Positions 9,651-18,326 are shown, numbered from the stretch's first letter. The stretch: DNA of 34,954 bases from ZCTH02-B3 sp036563895 (GCA_036563895.1 DATCLN010000140.1:1-34954), one strand, 5' to 3'. Made by a program: numbers and translations. The notes: generated from the letters alone by a model not told the origin.

Positions 9651-12600
9651 CGTCCTTTTTCACCTCCGCTTCGCTTGCGGCCCCGGAGGCGTCCGGCTGC
9701 GCCCGCGCCGGTTCGCGGCGGACCGCCGCGTCCTCCCGTCCGTCCCCCGCGGCGGAGGCCGCCGCCTCCACCATGCGCCACTGCTCTTCGCGGTCTTTCC
9801 CCTTGCGGAGCGGATTGTACCGGTTCCCTTCCAGCGCGGGGTCGAACAGGCAGACCGGGCGGAATTCGCAGTGGGCGCAGGGGCTTCTGCGGTTCATCCG
9901 ATACGGCGAGATGGAGACGTCCCCCGACGCGATCCTCCCGCCGATCCGCCGGATGTGGTTCCGCACCGCGCGGCGCAAAAGCTCCCACTGCTCCGGCCCT
10001 GCCACCCGGGAATATTCCGAGAAATTGCCGTCCTTCCGGATCTCCACCGGCACGATTTGGGACCTTCCACCGTCCGCGAGGGACGCGTCCATGCGCACCA
10101 CCGCATCCGGGTCCGCCAGCACCCAGCCCCGCATGCGGTATTTCGCCGCCAGTTTCGCCTCCGCCTCCCCGGGCGGCAGGCGGCTGGCGACATGCAGAAG
10201 GGGATTGTGCACGTGAAAATAGAGCACGCCGGCCGGCGACGCCGGCCGTCCCAGCCAGCGCGGCGAGTGCGTGACGGCGACGTCGAGGTAGGTCAGCATC
10301 TGCAGCGACAGGCCGTGCGCCACCTCGTCCAGCGCCAGGTCCATGTCGCCCGACTTGTAATCGATCACCCGGAGCAGCGGTCCCTGCGGGGTGTCCGACA
10401 CGTCGATGCGGTCGATCCGGCCGATGACATCCAGCAACCGGCCGCCGCCCAGATCCACGGTAAGGGGCGGAAGCGCTCCGTCCGGACCGAAATCCACCTC
10501 CAGGGCGACGGGGCGGAACGACGAAGCCCGGATGTGCCTGCCCAGCGCGTCGCCGGCGCGGGCGACCACGCCGACCAGCTTGCGCGCCACGGCGAGATGC
10601 CGGTGCGACGACAGCATGATTTCCGAGCGCATGCGCGGCACCAGGCGCTCCGCGGCCGCCGCCGTCTCCCGCTGCCAATCCGCGGCGGTCTCCGCGACGT
10701 CACCGGACAGGAGCTTTTCCATGGCGTCGCGCAAAGCCGCGTGGAACAGCCGCCCGATGTCGGGCGCGTCGACCCGGTACAGCCGGCGGGGCGCAAGCCG
10801 CAGCCCGTGCGCCGCGAAATGGCGGAACGGACAGGCCACGAAACGCTCCATCCGGGAAACGCTGAGCCGCAGGCGGTCGCCGTACAGAAGCCGGCTCGTT
10901 TCAGGGGTGAGCGGCGTCTCCCGGTTCGCGTGGGTCAGGGACAGGACAAGGCGCGCCATCCGTTCCCGCCACTCGGGCCGCTCCGTCAGCCAGCGGTGCA
11001 CCGACCACCAGCCCGGCGCCAGGGTTCCGCCCTGCCGCCAGGCGCGAATCTGCGAAATCCAGAGCGCCAGGGCGCGGCCCGGGTAGGCGGCATGGGCCAG
11101 CTGCCGCTCCTCCGGATCGTCCGGGGAGGGTTCCGGCGCCTCCCACTGCGGCCTAAGCCCGGGAAACCAGCGGCACAGCCGGCGGATGAGTTCCGACGGC
11201 AAGAGCCCTTCGCCTTCTTCGTTGGCGACGGGATAACCGATCCACAAATATCGGGACGGTGCGGTGAGCGCCAGATAGATCAGGAACCGTTCGTCCAGCA
11301 GGCGGCGCCTGACGCCGGGGGCCATGCGCAGACCGGCGGCCGCGAGGCGCTCCCGTTCCTCTTCGGACAGCGGACCGTCTTCGCGGATCGCCAGCGGAAC
11401 GACGCCGTCGTTCACGCCGAGGAAGTAGACGGCCCGGAGGCGGTCCGGCCGGGTCCGCTCGGGGCTGCCGATCAACACCGCGTCCAGCGCGGGGGGAACG
11501 ACGCCGAGCCGCAGCTGGTCCAATCCGGCGTTCACCATCTCGCAGAAAAGCGGGATGTCGGCCGGATCGTCCCCCGCCAGCTCCACCAGCTGATCCATGA
11601 GGCCGACGATGCCGTCCCACACCTGGCGGTGCAGCCGGGAGCGGCCCGGGTCCCCCGCGGCCAGATCTTCTTCGGCCCACCGTTCCAGGCGATCCGCCGC
11701 CCGGATTTCTTCCAAAAATCCATACGTCGCCTCGCACAGCCCGCGGAACGTCTCCGCGGCCCGGAGGTTCCGTTCCAGGCGACGCAGGGGTTCCACGAAC
11801 GCGTCGCGGATCCGCCGGAGCCGCTCGTCCGCCGTTTCCGCCGGCGCTCCGGCCCGGTCTTCGGCCCCGCCTGCAACCCTTCCGGTCTCCCCGGTGTCCT
11901 CGTCCCAATCATCCCGGTCCAGCGGCCGCCACGCCCCGTCGTCGTGCCAGCGCCGTCCGTCGATGCCGGCGGCGAGGACGTAGTTTTCCAGCTCGTCCGC
12001 CTCGTCCCGCCCGGCCGTCCCGCCCGCCGGATGGAGCAAATCCGTCTTGACGCAGCGCAGCACCGCTTCCGTCCGCCAGCCGCCGGAGACCGCCTCCAGG
12101 GCCGAACGGACAAGCTCCACCAGCGGATGGTGGGAAGCCGAAGCCTTGCGGTCCAGGAAATACGGGATGCGGTAGTCGTCGAACACCGCCCGCAGCGTGT
12201 CCGCGTACAGATCCAGCTGCCGGACGAACACCGCCATGTCCCGCCAGCGCAGGCCGTCTTCCCGCACCCGCCGGATCATGTCGCGGGCGGCCGCCTCCGC
12301 TTCCGCGCGAGGGTTCGCCGCCGCGTGCACCGAGATGCCTCCGGCGGCCGGCCCCTCATACGCCGGGACGACCCCGTCCCGCACGGAGCCGGCGCCCCGC
12401 AGCAACGCTTCCAGCCGCGCCAGCTCGGGGCTGTCCGCGAAACGGGGGCACACTTCCGGTTCCAGCCGCACCGGCGGCTCCACCGGCACCCCTTCCGCTT
12501 CCGCCAGTTCGCACAGCGCCCGCGAGGTCTCCGCCGTCCGGTAAAACAGTTCCAGCTCGTCCGGCGCCTCCCCCGCCCCGTACGGGCGGTCGAGGCACAA

Positions 12601-13293
12601 AGCCACGGTCACCCGGCGGCAACGCTTGAGCAGCGCGCCGATGACGGCAAACTCCTGCGGCGTAAAGCCGTGGAAGCCGTCCAGCCACACCTCCGCCCCT
12701 TCCAGCATGGCGGAGGCCGGGATGTTTTCGGCCAGGCGCCGGAGCATGTCTTCCCCGTCCTGCCAACGGCCGGCCAGCTGCCGTTCCGTTTCCCGGTACA
12801 CCAGGGCCAGATCGTGCAGCTTGTCCGCAAGCAGCGGATCTTCCGTCCCGGAGGCGGCCAGGGCTTCCGCGGCCGCTTCCGCCTGCTCCGGCGAGACCCC
12901 GTAACGCTTCCATTCCGTCAAGAGGCCGTTCATCTGGACCGCCAGGCCCTGCGTTTCGGCGCGGAACAGGCGCAGCCGCCCGCGGTTTGCGACGAGCGCC
13001 CGGCGGATGAGCATGGCCCTCCCCAGCTCGCCGACGGTCACCATCGCGCTGCCGCCCGTTTCCTGCATGATCCGGTGCGCCAGCCGGCGGAAACTGAGCA
13101 CCTGCGCGCGCACCGACCCGCCCGTTTCCTGGGCGGCGACCAGCGCCTGCTCCGTCTGAAACGTCGCCTGCTCGGGCACCAGAAGCAGCAAAAGAGGACC
13201 CGCCGGATCCTCCTGGAGCCGCTCATGAATTTCTTTTAGTATGTACCGGGTCTTCCCGCTTCCGGAACGACCCGTCACGAGCCGAAGGGCCAT
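9634..13293 (-). CDS. addB: Helicase-exonuclease subunit AddB
   Basis: Second subunit of the AddAB break-resection complex, carrying an inactivated-type helicase fold and a nuclease domain held together by an iron-sulfur cluster. The 1219-residue product starts with a P-loop, GRSGSGKT at residues 8-15. The C-terminal nuclease shows VIDYKSG, and the four cluster cysteines are all present: C821 (VACPFRHF) and the C-x2-C-x5-C set C1139, C1142 and C1148 (CAHCEFRPVC). The ATG at 13293 is chosen because GGGAGG lies 9 bp upstream; ten more residues are open upstream but lack a better site. The stop at 9634 falls inside the addA start region, so addB and addA overlap and are coupled. No convincing promoter was identified in the 118 bp upstream. 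Confidence 0.96.
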   Translation of the reverse strand: MALRLVTGRSGSGKTRYILKEIHERLQEDPAGPLLLLLVPEQATFQTEQALVAAQETGGSVRAQVLSFRRLAHRIMQETGGSAMVTVGELGRAMLIRRALVANRGRLRLFRAETQGLAVQMNGLLTEWKRYGVSPEQAEAAAEALAASGTEDPLLADKLHDLALVYRETERQLAGRWQDGEDMLRRLAENIPASAMLEGAEVWLDGFHGFTPQEFAVIGALLKRCRRVTVALCLDRPYGAGEAPDELELFYRTAETSRALCELAEAEGVPVEPPVRLEPEVCPRFADSPELARLEALLRGAGSVRDGVVPAYEGPAAGGISVHAAANPRAEAEAAARDMIRRVREDGLRWRDMAVFVRQLDLYADTLRAVFDDYRIPYFLDRKASASHHPLVELVRSALEAVSGGWRTEAVLRCVKTDLLHPAGGTAGRDEADELENYVLAAGIDGRRWHDDGAWRPLDRDDWDEDTGETGRVAGGAEDRAGAPAETADERLRRIRDAFVEPLRRLERNLRAAETFRGLCEATYGFLEEIRAADRLERWAEEDLAAGDPGRSRLHRQVWDGIVGLMDQLVELAGDDPADIPLFCEMVNAGLDQLRLGVVPPALDAVLIGSPERTRPDRLRAVYFLGVNDGVVPLAIREDGPLSEEERERLAAAGLRMAPGVRRRLLDERFLIYLALTAPSRYLWIGYPVANEEGEGLLPSELIRRLCRWFPGLRPQWEAPEPSPDDPEERQLAHAAYPGRALALWISQIRAWRQGGTLAPGWWSVHRWLTERPEWRERMARLVLSLTHANRETPLTPETSRLLYGDRLRLSVSRMERFVACPFRHFAAHGLRLAPRRLYRVDAPDIGRLFHAALRDAMEKLLSGDVAETAADWQRETAAAAERLVPRMRSEIMLSSHRHLAVARKLVGVVARAGDALGRHIRASSFRPVALEVDFGPDGALPPLTVDLGGGRLLDVIGRIDRIDVSDTPQGPLLRVIDYKSGDMDLALDEVAHGLSLQMLTYLDVAVTHSPRWLGRPASPAGVLYFHVHNPLLHVASRLPPGEAEAKLAAKYRMRGWVLADPDAVVRMDASLADGGRSQIVPVEIRKDGNFSEYSRVAGPEQWELLRRAVRNHIRRIGGRIASGDVSISPYRMNRRSPCAHCEFRPVCLFDPALEGNRYNPLRKGKDREEQWRMVEAAASAAGDGREDAAVRREPARAQPDASGAASEAEVKKDGERHG

Positions 13294-13411
13294 GCGCGCC
13301 TTCCTCCCGCAAACCGTCCGCACCGCACCGGATGATGCCGCGTGCGGCGCGTCCGTATCGATCCGACCGCCGGCGCGGGCGGCGCGCCCGCCGCACGGCG
13401 GCCCGACGGCT

Positions 13412-14788
13412 TTACAGCTCCCGCTTCGACCGCACTTCGAAAATGCCGAATTTCAGATAATCCCCTTCCTCCGCGGCGAGCAGCACCGGATGGTCCCGGG
13501 ACGCGCCCCGCCATTCGATCCGCCGCAGCACCTTCCCCGCGTCCCGCGCCGCCTCCCGGATGATGTCGAGAAAAAGATCCGGGCGAACGTGATACGAGCA
13601 GCTGGCCGTCACGAGGTAGCCGCCTTCGTTGATCAGCTTGAGGGCGTGCAGATTGATGTCCTTGTACCCCCGGATCGCATCGGGCACGGCGCGCTTGGTT
13701 TTGGCGAAGGCCGGAGGGTCGAGGATGATGACGTCCCAGGTCCTTCCCTCCGGAGGAAGGGGTTTGGAGGTGTCGATTTTCACGCCGGACTTGCCCGCTT
13801 CCGCCCGCCGCATCCGCTCTTCCCGCCCCCGGACGTGGCGGCGCAGATATTCGAAGGCGTTGTCCACGACGAATTCCACCCGGTCGGCAAAACCGTTCAG
13901 TTCCACGTTGCGGCGGGCAATTTCGATGGCCTGCTTCGAGACGTCCAGGCAGGTGACGCTTTTGGCGCCGTATTTGCAGGCGTGCAGCATAAAACCCCCC
14001 GTATGGGCAAAGGCATCCAGCACCGTCGCCCCGTCCCACCGCGGGAACGTCACTTCCCGGCCGTTCCGGTTGACGGGTACGAACACGCCGTCCCTTTCCC
14101 GCATCACGATGCCGCTGCGCGCGCCCCAGCCGGTCATGAGCGGGGCGATGGCCGCACGGTTTTCCCGCTGGTCGAAAAAGTGCCCGGTTTTCTGCCCCGT
14201 GGCGATGTCCACTTCCATTTTCAGGCCGTTTTCCTCGATGAGCACCCGTTCGGGACAATCGCCCCACAGCGGCCCGGCGCGCTCGGGGAGCCCTTCCAGC
14301 GCCCGCACGCCCACGTCGCTGCGCTCGTACACGCCCCGCGGCCGGAACGTCTCCACCAGCGCGGGCAGCCACGCGTCCCTGGCCTTCTCCATGCCAAGGG
14401 TGAGCACCTGCACCACCAGCACGTCGGCGAAGCGGTCGACGACGAGCCCCGGCAGGAAGTCGGCTTCGGCGTTTACGAGCCGGCCGGAAGTCTCCGCCCC
14501 GCAAAACCGAAGCCGATGTTCCAGGCAGCGGGCAAAGCGCTGGCGGAACCACGCCTCGTCCATCCGTTCCAGGTCCCCGTAGGAGACCATCCGGACGGCG
14601 ATCTGCGAATGCGGGTTCCAGTAGCCGGTCCCCAGCAGCCTGCCCCGGTGGTCGCGGACGGCCACCAGCCCGCCGGGTTCCGCTTCGCCCTCCATCTTTT
14701 CGATCTCACCGGCAAAAATCCACGGATGCCCCGCCTCGAAACGGGCCAGGCGGTCGCGCCGCAGCACCGCGGAAGGTTTGGTCGACAT
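13412..14788 (-). CDS. Class I SAM-dependent rRNA methyltransferase, RlmI/RlmK (YwbD) type
   Basis: Probable 23S rRNA (cytosine-C5) methyltransferase of the RlmI family. The 458-residue protein has an N-terminal PUA-like RNA-binding segment (GHPWIFAGEIEKMEG, about residues 22-36), a middle domain with TGHFFDQRENR, and a Rossmann methyltransferase domain with VLDAFAHTGGF (SAM-binding loop), LDPPAF (catalytic motif IV) and ASCSYHV (motif VI cysteine). The ATG at 14788 has GAGGAAAC just upstream. It stands alone between a DoxX gene (167 bp upstream) and addB (118 bp downstream). The exact rRNA position modified cannot be read from the sequence, so no symbol is given. Confidence 0.9.
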   Translation of the reverse strand: MSTKPSAVLRRDRLARFEAGHPWIFAGEIEKMEGEAEPGGLVAVRDHRGRLLGTGYWNPHSQIAVRMVSYGDLERMDEAWFRQRFARCLEHRLRFCGAETSGRLVNAEADFLPGLVVDRFADVLVVQVLTLGMEKARDAWLPALVETFRPRGVYERSDVGVRALEGLPERAGPLWGDCPERVLIEENGLKMEVDIATGQKTGHFFDQRENRAAIAPLMTGWGARSGIVMRERDGVFVPVNRNGREVTFPRWDGATVLDAFAHTGGFMLHACKYGAKSVTCLDVSKQAIEIARRNVELNGFADRVEFVVDNAFEYLRRHVRGREERMRRAEAGKSGVKIDTSKPLPPEGRTWDVIILDPPAFAKTKRAVPDAIRGYKDINLHALKLINEGGYLVTASCSYHVRPDLFLDIIREAARDAGKVLRRIEWRGASRDHPVLLAAEEGDYLKFGIFEVRSKREL

Positions 14789-14821
14789 GTTTCCTCACGC
14801 CTTTTCCCATCTTAGGCTTAA

Positions 14822-14837
14822 GGCCCGCCGGCGGGCC
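14822..14837. repeat. Perfect 16-bp G+C palindrome
   Basis: GGCCCGCCGGCGGGCC is its own reverse complement. It lies in the gap between the DoxX gene stop and the methyltransferase start. On the transcribed strand it is not followed by a T-run, so it is not a standard intrinsic terminator; it could still pause or protect the DoxX transcript. Confidence 0.6.
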
Positions 14838-14868
14838 GCCGGTCGCCGGGGGACGCGGCGAAGCGAGG

Positions 14869-14941
14869 GCCGCGGTCACCGCCGCAGATCATGGCCGCGG
14901 TTCAACGCCGCGGGTCATCGCCGCCGGTCTTGCCGCGGTCC
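14869..14941. repeat. Three degenerate 22-26-bp tandem units
   Basis: Imperfect copies at 14869-14893, 14894-14919 and 14920-14941 share GCCGCGGT-like starts and an inner CGCCGC, with GATCAT or GGTCAT joints between the first units. They occupy the intergenic space just after the DoxX gene. No coding or regulatory role is apparent. Confidence 0.5.
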
Positions 14942-14955
14942 CCCGCTCCGGCTTC

Positions 14956-15507
14956 TCAAGTCCGCCGCCAGGGCGTGCCCAGATACGGCAGGGCCCAGCG
15001 GTCGAGCCCCCACCATCCGGCCACTTTCCACGCCAGCACCAGCCACGTGGCCAGGATGAACATGAGGGGGTTCGAGCTCACCGTGCCGGCGAACAGGAAG
15101 CTGGCGTTCATCAGCCCGCCGAAGAAGGCGGCGATGCCCGTCAGCAGCCCGACGATGAGCCCGATGCCCACCAGCACTTCGCCGTAGGCGACCAGATAGG
15201 CGAACACCTTGGCGTTGGGCAGCACGACGTTTTCCAGGAACCAGCCGTACCAGCCCGTCACGTCCTTGCCCTCTTCCGCCTTCAGCAGGGCGTTTTTGAC
15301 AAACCCCTGGATGGCCGCGCCGCTTTCGGCACCCGTCCACTTCGGCGAGGTGACCTTGTGCCAGCCCGCCATGAGCCAGGTATAGCCGAGGTACAGCCGG
15401 ACGATCAGCCAGAACCAGGCCGAACGCGTGTCGCTGAACAGAAACCGGGAGACGGGATTTTCCGGCACGACGATTCTTCTTTCTTCAAGTCTGACGTTTC
15501 TGCTCAT
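14956..15507 (-). CDS. DoxX family membrane protein
   Basis: Integral membrane protein of the DoxX/DoxD superfamily, 183 residues. It has a short polar N-terminus and about four hydrophobic helices, including WFWLIVRLYLGYTWLMAGWH (about residues 31-50), VFAYLVAYGEVLVGIGLIVG and the C-terminal MFILATWLVLAWKVAGWW. The pattern of a Trp/Tyr-rich first helix, GWHK and a later GE motif is that of DoxX relatives that appear as single genes in many Bacilli. The family contains quinone-linked oxidoreductase subunits, but most members, including this one, have no proven reaction. The ATG at 15507 has an excellent AGGAGG 7 bp upstream. It follows the DeoC-like gene by 71 bp and may be read with it or alone. 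Confidence 0.85.
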   Translation of the reverse strand: MSRNVRLEERRIVVPENPVSRFLFSDTRSAWFWLIVRLYLGYTWLMAGWHKVTSPKWTGAESGAAIQGFVKNALLKAEEGKDVTGWYGWFLENVVLPNAKVFAYLVAYGEVLVGIGLIVGLLTGIAAFFGGLMNASFLFAGTVSSNPLMFILATWLVLAWKVAGWWGLDRWALPYLGTPWRRT

Positions 15508-15578
15508 GAACCTGCCTCCTCCGTTTCGTGATGATTTTGAACCGGGTATATGTAATCAATCGTCCATGCCGCAGCCGG

Positions 15579-16214
15579 CTATTCGCCTGGCCCGGCGACG
15601 ACGATGGCGCCCTCCCAGCTTTCGACGCGGTTGGCCCCGGCCAGAAGCAGGCGTCTGGCCGTATCCGGGCTGCGCACGCCTCCCGCCGCCTTCACGCCCA
15701 ACCCCGGCGAAGCGGAGGAGCGAAGCAGACGCACGTCCGCTTCCAGGTCCCCCGCGGGGACAAAGCCCGTGGAAGTCCGGACAAAATCGGCTCCCGCCGC
15801 TTCCGCCAGGCGGCAGGCTTCCACCTTCAGCCTGTCCGAAAGCAGACCGGTTTCCAGCACCGCCTTGACCAGCGCGCCGCCCTGTACTGCCTGCACCACC
15901 GCGGCGAGGTCCCGGCTGACCGCTTCATAGTCCCCCTCGAGCAGACGGCCGACGGAAATCACCACGTCGATTTCCGCGGCGCCGTCTTCCACCGCTGCGG
16001 CTGCCTCGAACGCCTTCACCCGCGTCGCCGCCGATCCCAGCGGAAATCCGACGACGGCGCACACCTTGACGCCCGTGCCGGTGAGCCGCTCCCTGCAGCG
16101 GCGGACCCATCCTCCGCCCACGCTGACGGCGTAAAACCGGCGGGCGACGGCTTCCTCACACAGGCGGTCGATGTCCGCGGGGCGTGCATCCGCTTTCAGC
16201 AGCGCATGCTCCAC
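15579..16214 (-). CDS. deoC: DeoC-like aldolase homologue with altered active site
   Basis: Homologue of deoxyribose-phosphate aldolase, which splits 2-deoxyribose-5-phosphate into acetaldehyde and glyceraldehyde-3-phosphate through a lysine Schiff base. The TIM-barrel landmarks are clear: EHALLK (2-7), VVGFPLG (54-60), EIDVV with the catalytic Asp (D83), RTSTGF (146-151) and GVKAAGGVR with the second lysine (K175). The Schiff-base lysine of the usual FVKTSTG motif is Arg146 here (codon CGG, 15779-15777), and the usual CVNP-like motif reads SVGGG. The first start codon is the GTG at 16214; residues matching the usual N-terminus (LAPFVEH) lie in frame upstream, right up to the TGA of the NUDIX gene. 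Classical aldolase activity is therefore doubtful. Assignment to the family is sure, function is not. Confidence 0.82.
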   Translation of the reverse strand: MEHALLKADARPADIDRLCEEAVARRFYAVSVGGGWVRRCRERLTGTGVKVCAVVGFPLGSAATRVKAFEAAAAVEDGAAEIDVVISVGRLLEGDYEAVSRDLAAVVQAVQGGALVKAVLETGLLSDRLKVEACRLAEAAGADFVRTSTGFVPAGDLEADVRLLRSSASPGLGVKAAGGVRSPDTARRLLLAGANRVESWEGAIVVAGPGE

Positions 16215-16241
16215 GAACGGGGCGAGGGGATCCCCCGGCCG

Positions 16242-16727
16242 TCAGACGGGGAAGCGGCTTTCCGCCGACGGACCGCCGCCGGCAGCTCCGCCGGCATCGG
16301 CATCGGGAGCGGCGCCAAGAAGGGCCAGGGCCCGCTCCAGCGCTTCGTTGTTGCCTTCGTATCCTTCGCTGAGCTGAAGCCGCCAGGCGTCGGCGGGCGA
16401 ATGCCAGGCGGCCCCGGCGATTTCCCCTTCCCGCGCCCGCAGGTCTCCGCCCGTCGCGCGCACGAGGAAAAATCGCACCACCTTGTGCACGATTTCTCCG
16501 GATTCCTTTTGGAAGTCGAATTCCGTTCCCGGAAGCGGCGCCTCGATGGTTCCGGAGATGCCCGTTTCCTCCAGGATCTCCCGCAGCGCCGTCTGCTCCG
16601 GCGTCTCCCCGGGTTCCATCTTCCCCTTGGGAAAGGACATCCTGCCGAAACGGTCGCGAATGAGCAAGATTTCCGTCCTGTCTCCGTTGCGCCGGTAAAC
16701 GACGCCGCCCGCCGACAATTCCCTCAT
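16242..16727 (-). CDS. NUDIX hydrolase
   Basis: Small pyrophosphohydrolase, 161 residues from the preferred start. The Nudix box is perfect at residues 35-57: GKMEPGE followed by seven residues and REILEETGI, giving the metal-binding helix. The N-terminal RELSAGGVVYRR and FPKGK are also typical of the MutT/diadenosine-polyphosphate group, but the substrate cannot be told. The C-terminal 26 residues are Gly/Ala-rich (LLGAAPDADAGGAAGGG) and look like a linker. The ATG at 16727 is preferred because AGGGGGTC stands just upstream; an ATG at 16751 would add eight residues with a weak site. The stop TGA is in the same frame as the downstream DeoC-like gene, 27 bp before its GTG. Confidence 0.9.
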   Translation of the reverse strand: MRELSAGGVVYRRNGDRTEILLIRDRFGRMSFPKGKMEPGETPEQTALREILEETGISGTIEAPLPGTEFDFQKESGEIVHKVVRFFLVRATGGDLRAREGEIAGAAWHSPADAWRLQLSEGYEGNNEALERALALLGAAPDADAGGAAGGGPSAESRFPV

Positions 16728-16790
16728 GGCGACCCCCTGTTTATCCGACATGACTGCGATTTGCCGGCTTTGCCCGCCTGCCCGTGGGCG

Positions 16791-16988
16791 CACCTGCCGC
16801 GCGGGGGCGAACGCGTTGCCTGCGGACGCGCCTGCCGCGCGGCGGCAGATGCGCCTGCTTCCGGACGTATCTGCCGCGCGGCGGCGGATGCGCCCGCCTC
16901 CGTATGCGCCTGCCCGCCCGGCGGCGGAAACGCGCATCGCCGGGCGCGCTTACTGCGCGGCGGCGGAGACGCCCGCCGCCGGACGCGG
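16791..16988. repeat. Five degenerate 36-43-bp tandem units between mtaB and the NUDIX gene
   Basis: Units begin at about 16791, 16831, 16871, 16910 and 16953. Their shared core is CTGCCGCGCGGCGGC followed by GATGCGCC and a CCG-rich tail; the units at 16831 and 16871 are closest. The last unit encodes the Ala/Pro-rich C-terminus of MtaB and the others fill the 222-bp intergenic gap. It looks like a decayed minisatellite. Confidence 0.7.
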
Positions 16989-18317
16989 CGTCCTCCCGGG
17001 CAAGACCACGCCCACCCGCACGCCCTGGCATTCGCCTTCTTCCGCGGAAGTGATGCGCACGCGGCAAATGCCGCCGATCATCGACGGGTCCCCGTCAAAC
17101 ACGACGTGCAAATAGTTGTCGGAATAGCCGGACAGCAACCCCCGGCCTTCGCGGCCCTTCGCTTCCCGTTCGGGAATGACGTCCACCTCCCGGCCGACCC
17201 AGCGGGAGGCGTAGGCGGCCTGCATCCGTTCGGACAGCTCGATGAGCCGGTGCACGCGTTCGCGCTTCACATCCTCGTCCACCTGGCCGTCCATGCGGGC
17301 GGCCGGCGTGCCCGACCGCTTCGAGTACGGGAACACGTGCAATTCCGCAAAACCGATCTGCTCGATGAACCGGTAGCCGTTCTCGAAATGCTCATCGGTT
17401 TCCCCGGGAAAACCGGCGATGACGTCGGTGGTGATGGCCACGTCGGGCATCGCCCGGCGGATGTACTCGATCTTGGCCGCGTATTCCTCCGTCGTGTACT
17501 TGCGCCGCATCCGCCGTAGGATCTCGTCGTCGCCCGCCTGCACCGGAATGTGCAGATGGCGGCACATCTTCCGCGAGCTGCCCAGCACCTCCAGCATGCG
17601 GTCGTCGATCTGGCTGGCCTCGATGGAACTGATGCGGATCCGCTCCAGGCCGTCGATCTTCTCCAGGTCGGCGAGCAGGTCGGACAGGCGGTAGTTTTCC
17701 AGGTCTTCGCCGTATCCGCCGGTGTGGATGCCGGTCAGGACGATCTCCCGGTACCCGGCTTCCGCCAGCTGGCGCGCCTGGCGCAGGACGTTCTCCGGCT
17801 TGCGGCTGCGGGACAGCCCGCGGGCCCACGGGATGATGCAGAAGGTGCAGAAATTGTTGCAGCCTTCCTGGATCTTCAGGAACGCCCGCGTCCGGTCGGC
17901 GAATTCGGGCACGTCCATCTCCTCGAATTCCCGCGTCTTCATGATGTTGCGCACCGCGTTGACCGGCCGCCGCTGCCGCTGGATTTCGCGGATGTAGTCC
18001 ATGATCTTGTCGCGATCCTGCGTGCCGATGACCAGATCGACGCCGGGGATGGCCAGCACTTCCGCGGGCGCCGTTTGCGCGTAGCAGCCCGTCACCGCGA
18101 TGACGGCGTCCGGATTGCGGCGGATGGCGCGGCGGATGATCTGGCGGCTCTTCTTGTCCCCGGTGTTGGTCACGCTGCAGGTGTTGATGAGGTAGACGTC
18201 GGCGGTCTCCTCGAAGTCGACCTGCTCATAGCCTTCCTTTTTGAAGAGCTGCCAAATCGCCTCGGTATCGTAAAAATTCACTTTGCAACCCAGCGTGTAA
18301 AACGCGACGGTGGGCAT
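16950..18317 (-). CDS. mtaB: tRNA (N6-threonylcarbamoyladenosine-37-C2)-methylthiotransferase MtaB
   Basis: Radical-SAM enzyme that converts t6A37 to ms2t6A37 in ANN-decoding tRNAs. The 455-residue protein has the three-part layout of the family: an N-terminal domain binding the auxiliary Fe-S cluster (C11 in TLGCKVN, C47 in NTCSVTN, C78 in TGCYAQ), the radical-SAM domain with CNNFCTFC (C153, C157, C160), and a C-terminal TRAM domain from about residue 370. The last 15 residues are Pro/Ala-rich and are encoded by the tandem repeat at 16953-16988. The ATG at 18317 lies 9 bp after the rsmE stop, and its ribosome binding site GGAAGGTGA overlaps the end of rsmE, indicating coupling. Order rsmE-mtaB matches yqeU-yqeV of Bacillus. 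Confidence 0.96.
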   Translation of the reverse strand: MPTVAFYTLGCKVNFYDTEAIWQLFKKEGYEQVDFEETADVYLINTCSVTNTGDKKSRQIIRRAIRRNPDAVIAVTGCYAQTAPAEVLAIPGVDLVIGTQDRDKIMDYIREIQRQRRPVNAVRNIMKTREFEEMDVPEFADRTRAFLKIQEGCNNFCTFCIIPWARGLSRSRKPENVLRQARQLAEAGYREIVLTGIHTGGYGEDLENYRLSDLLADLEKIDGLERIRISSIEASQIDDRMLEVLGSSRKMCRHLHIPVQAGDDEILRRMRRKYTTEEYAAKIEYIRRAMPDVAITTDVIAGFPGETDEHFENGYRFIEQIGFAELHVFPYSKRSGTPAARMDGQVDEDVKRERVHRLIELSERMQAAYASRWVGREVDVIPEREAKGREGRGLLSGYSDNYLHVVFDGDPSMIGGICRVRITSAEEGECQGVRVGVVLPGRTPRPAAGVSAAAQ

Positions 18318-18326
18318 CGGTTCCGT

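Noticed and set aside
8290..13239. Plus-strand open frame of 1649 codons opposite addA and addB
   Set aside because: Composition is Arg/Ser/Pro-rich mirror coding of AddA and AddB; no ribosome binding site or family match.
15508..15578. Promoter of the middle DoxX gene
   Set aside because: TTGATT occurs but no acceptable -10 at 16-18 bp; left uncalled.
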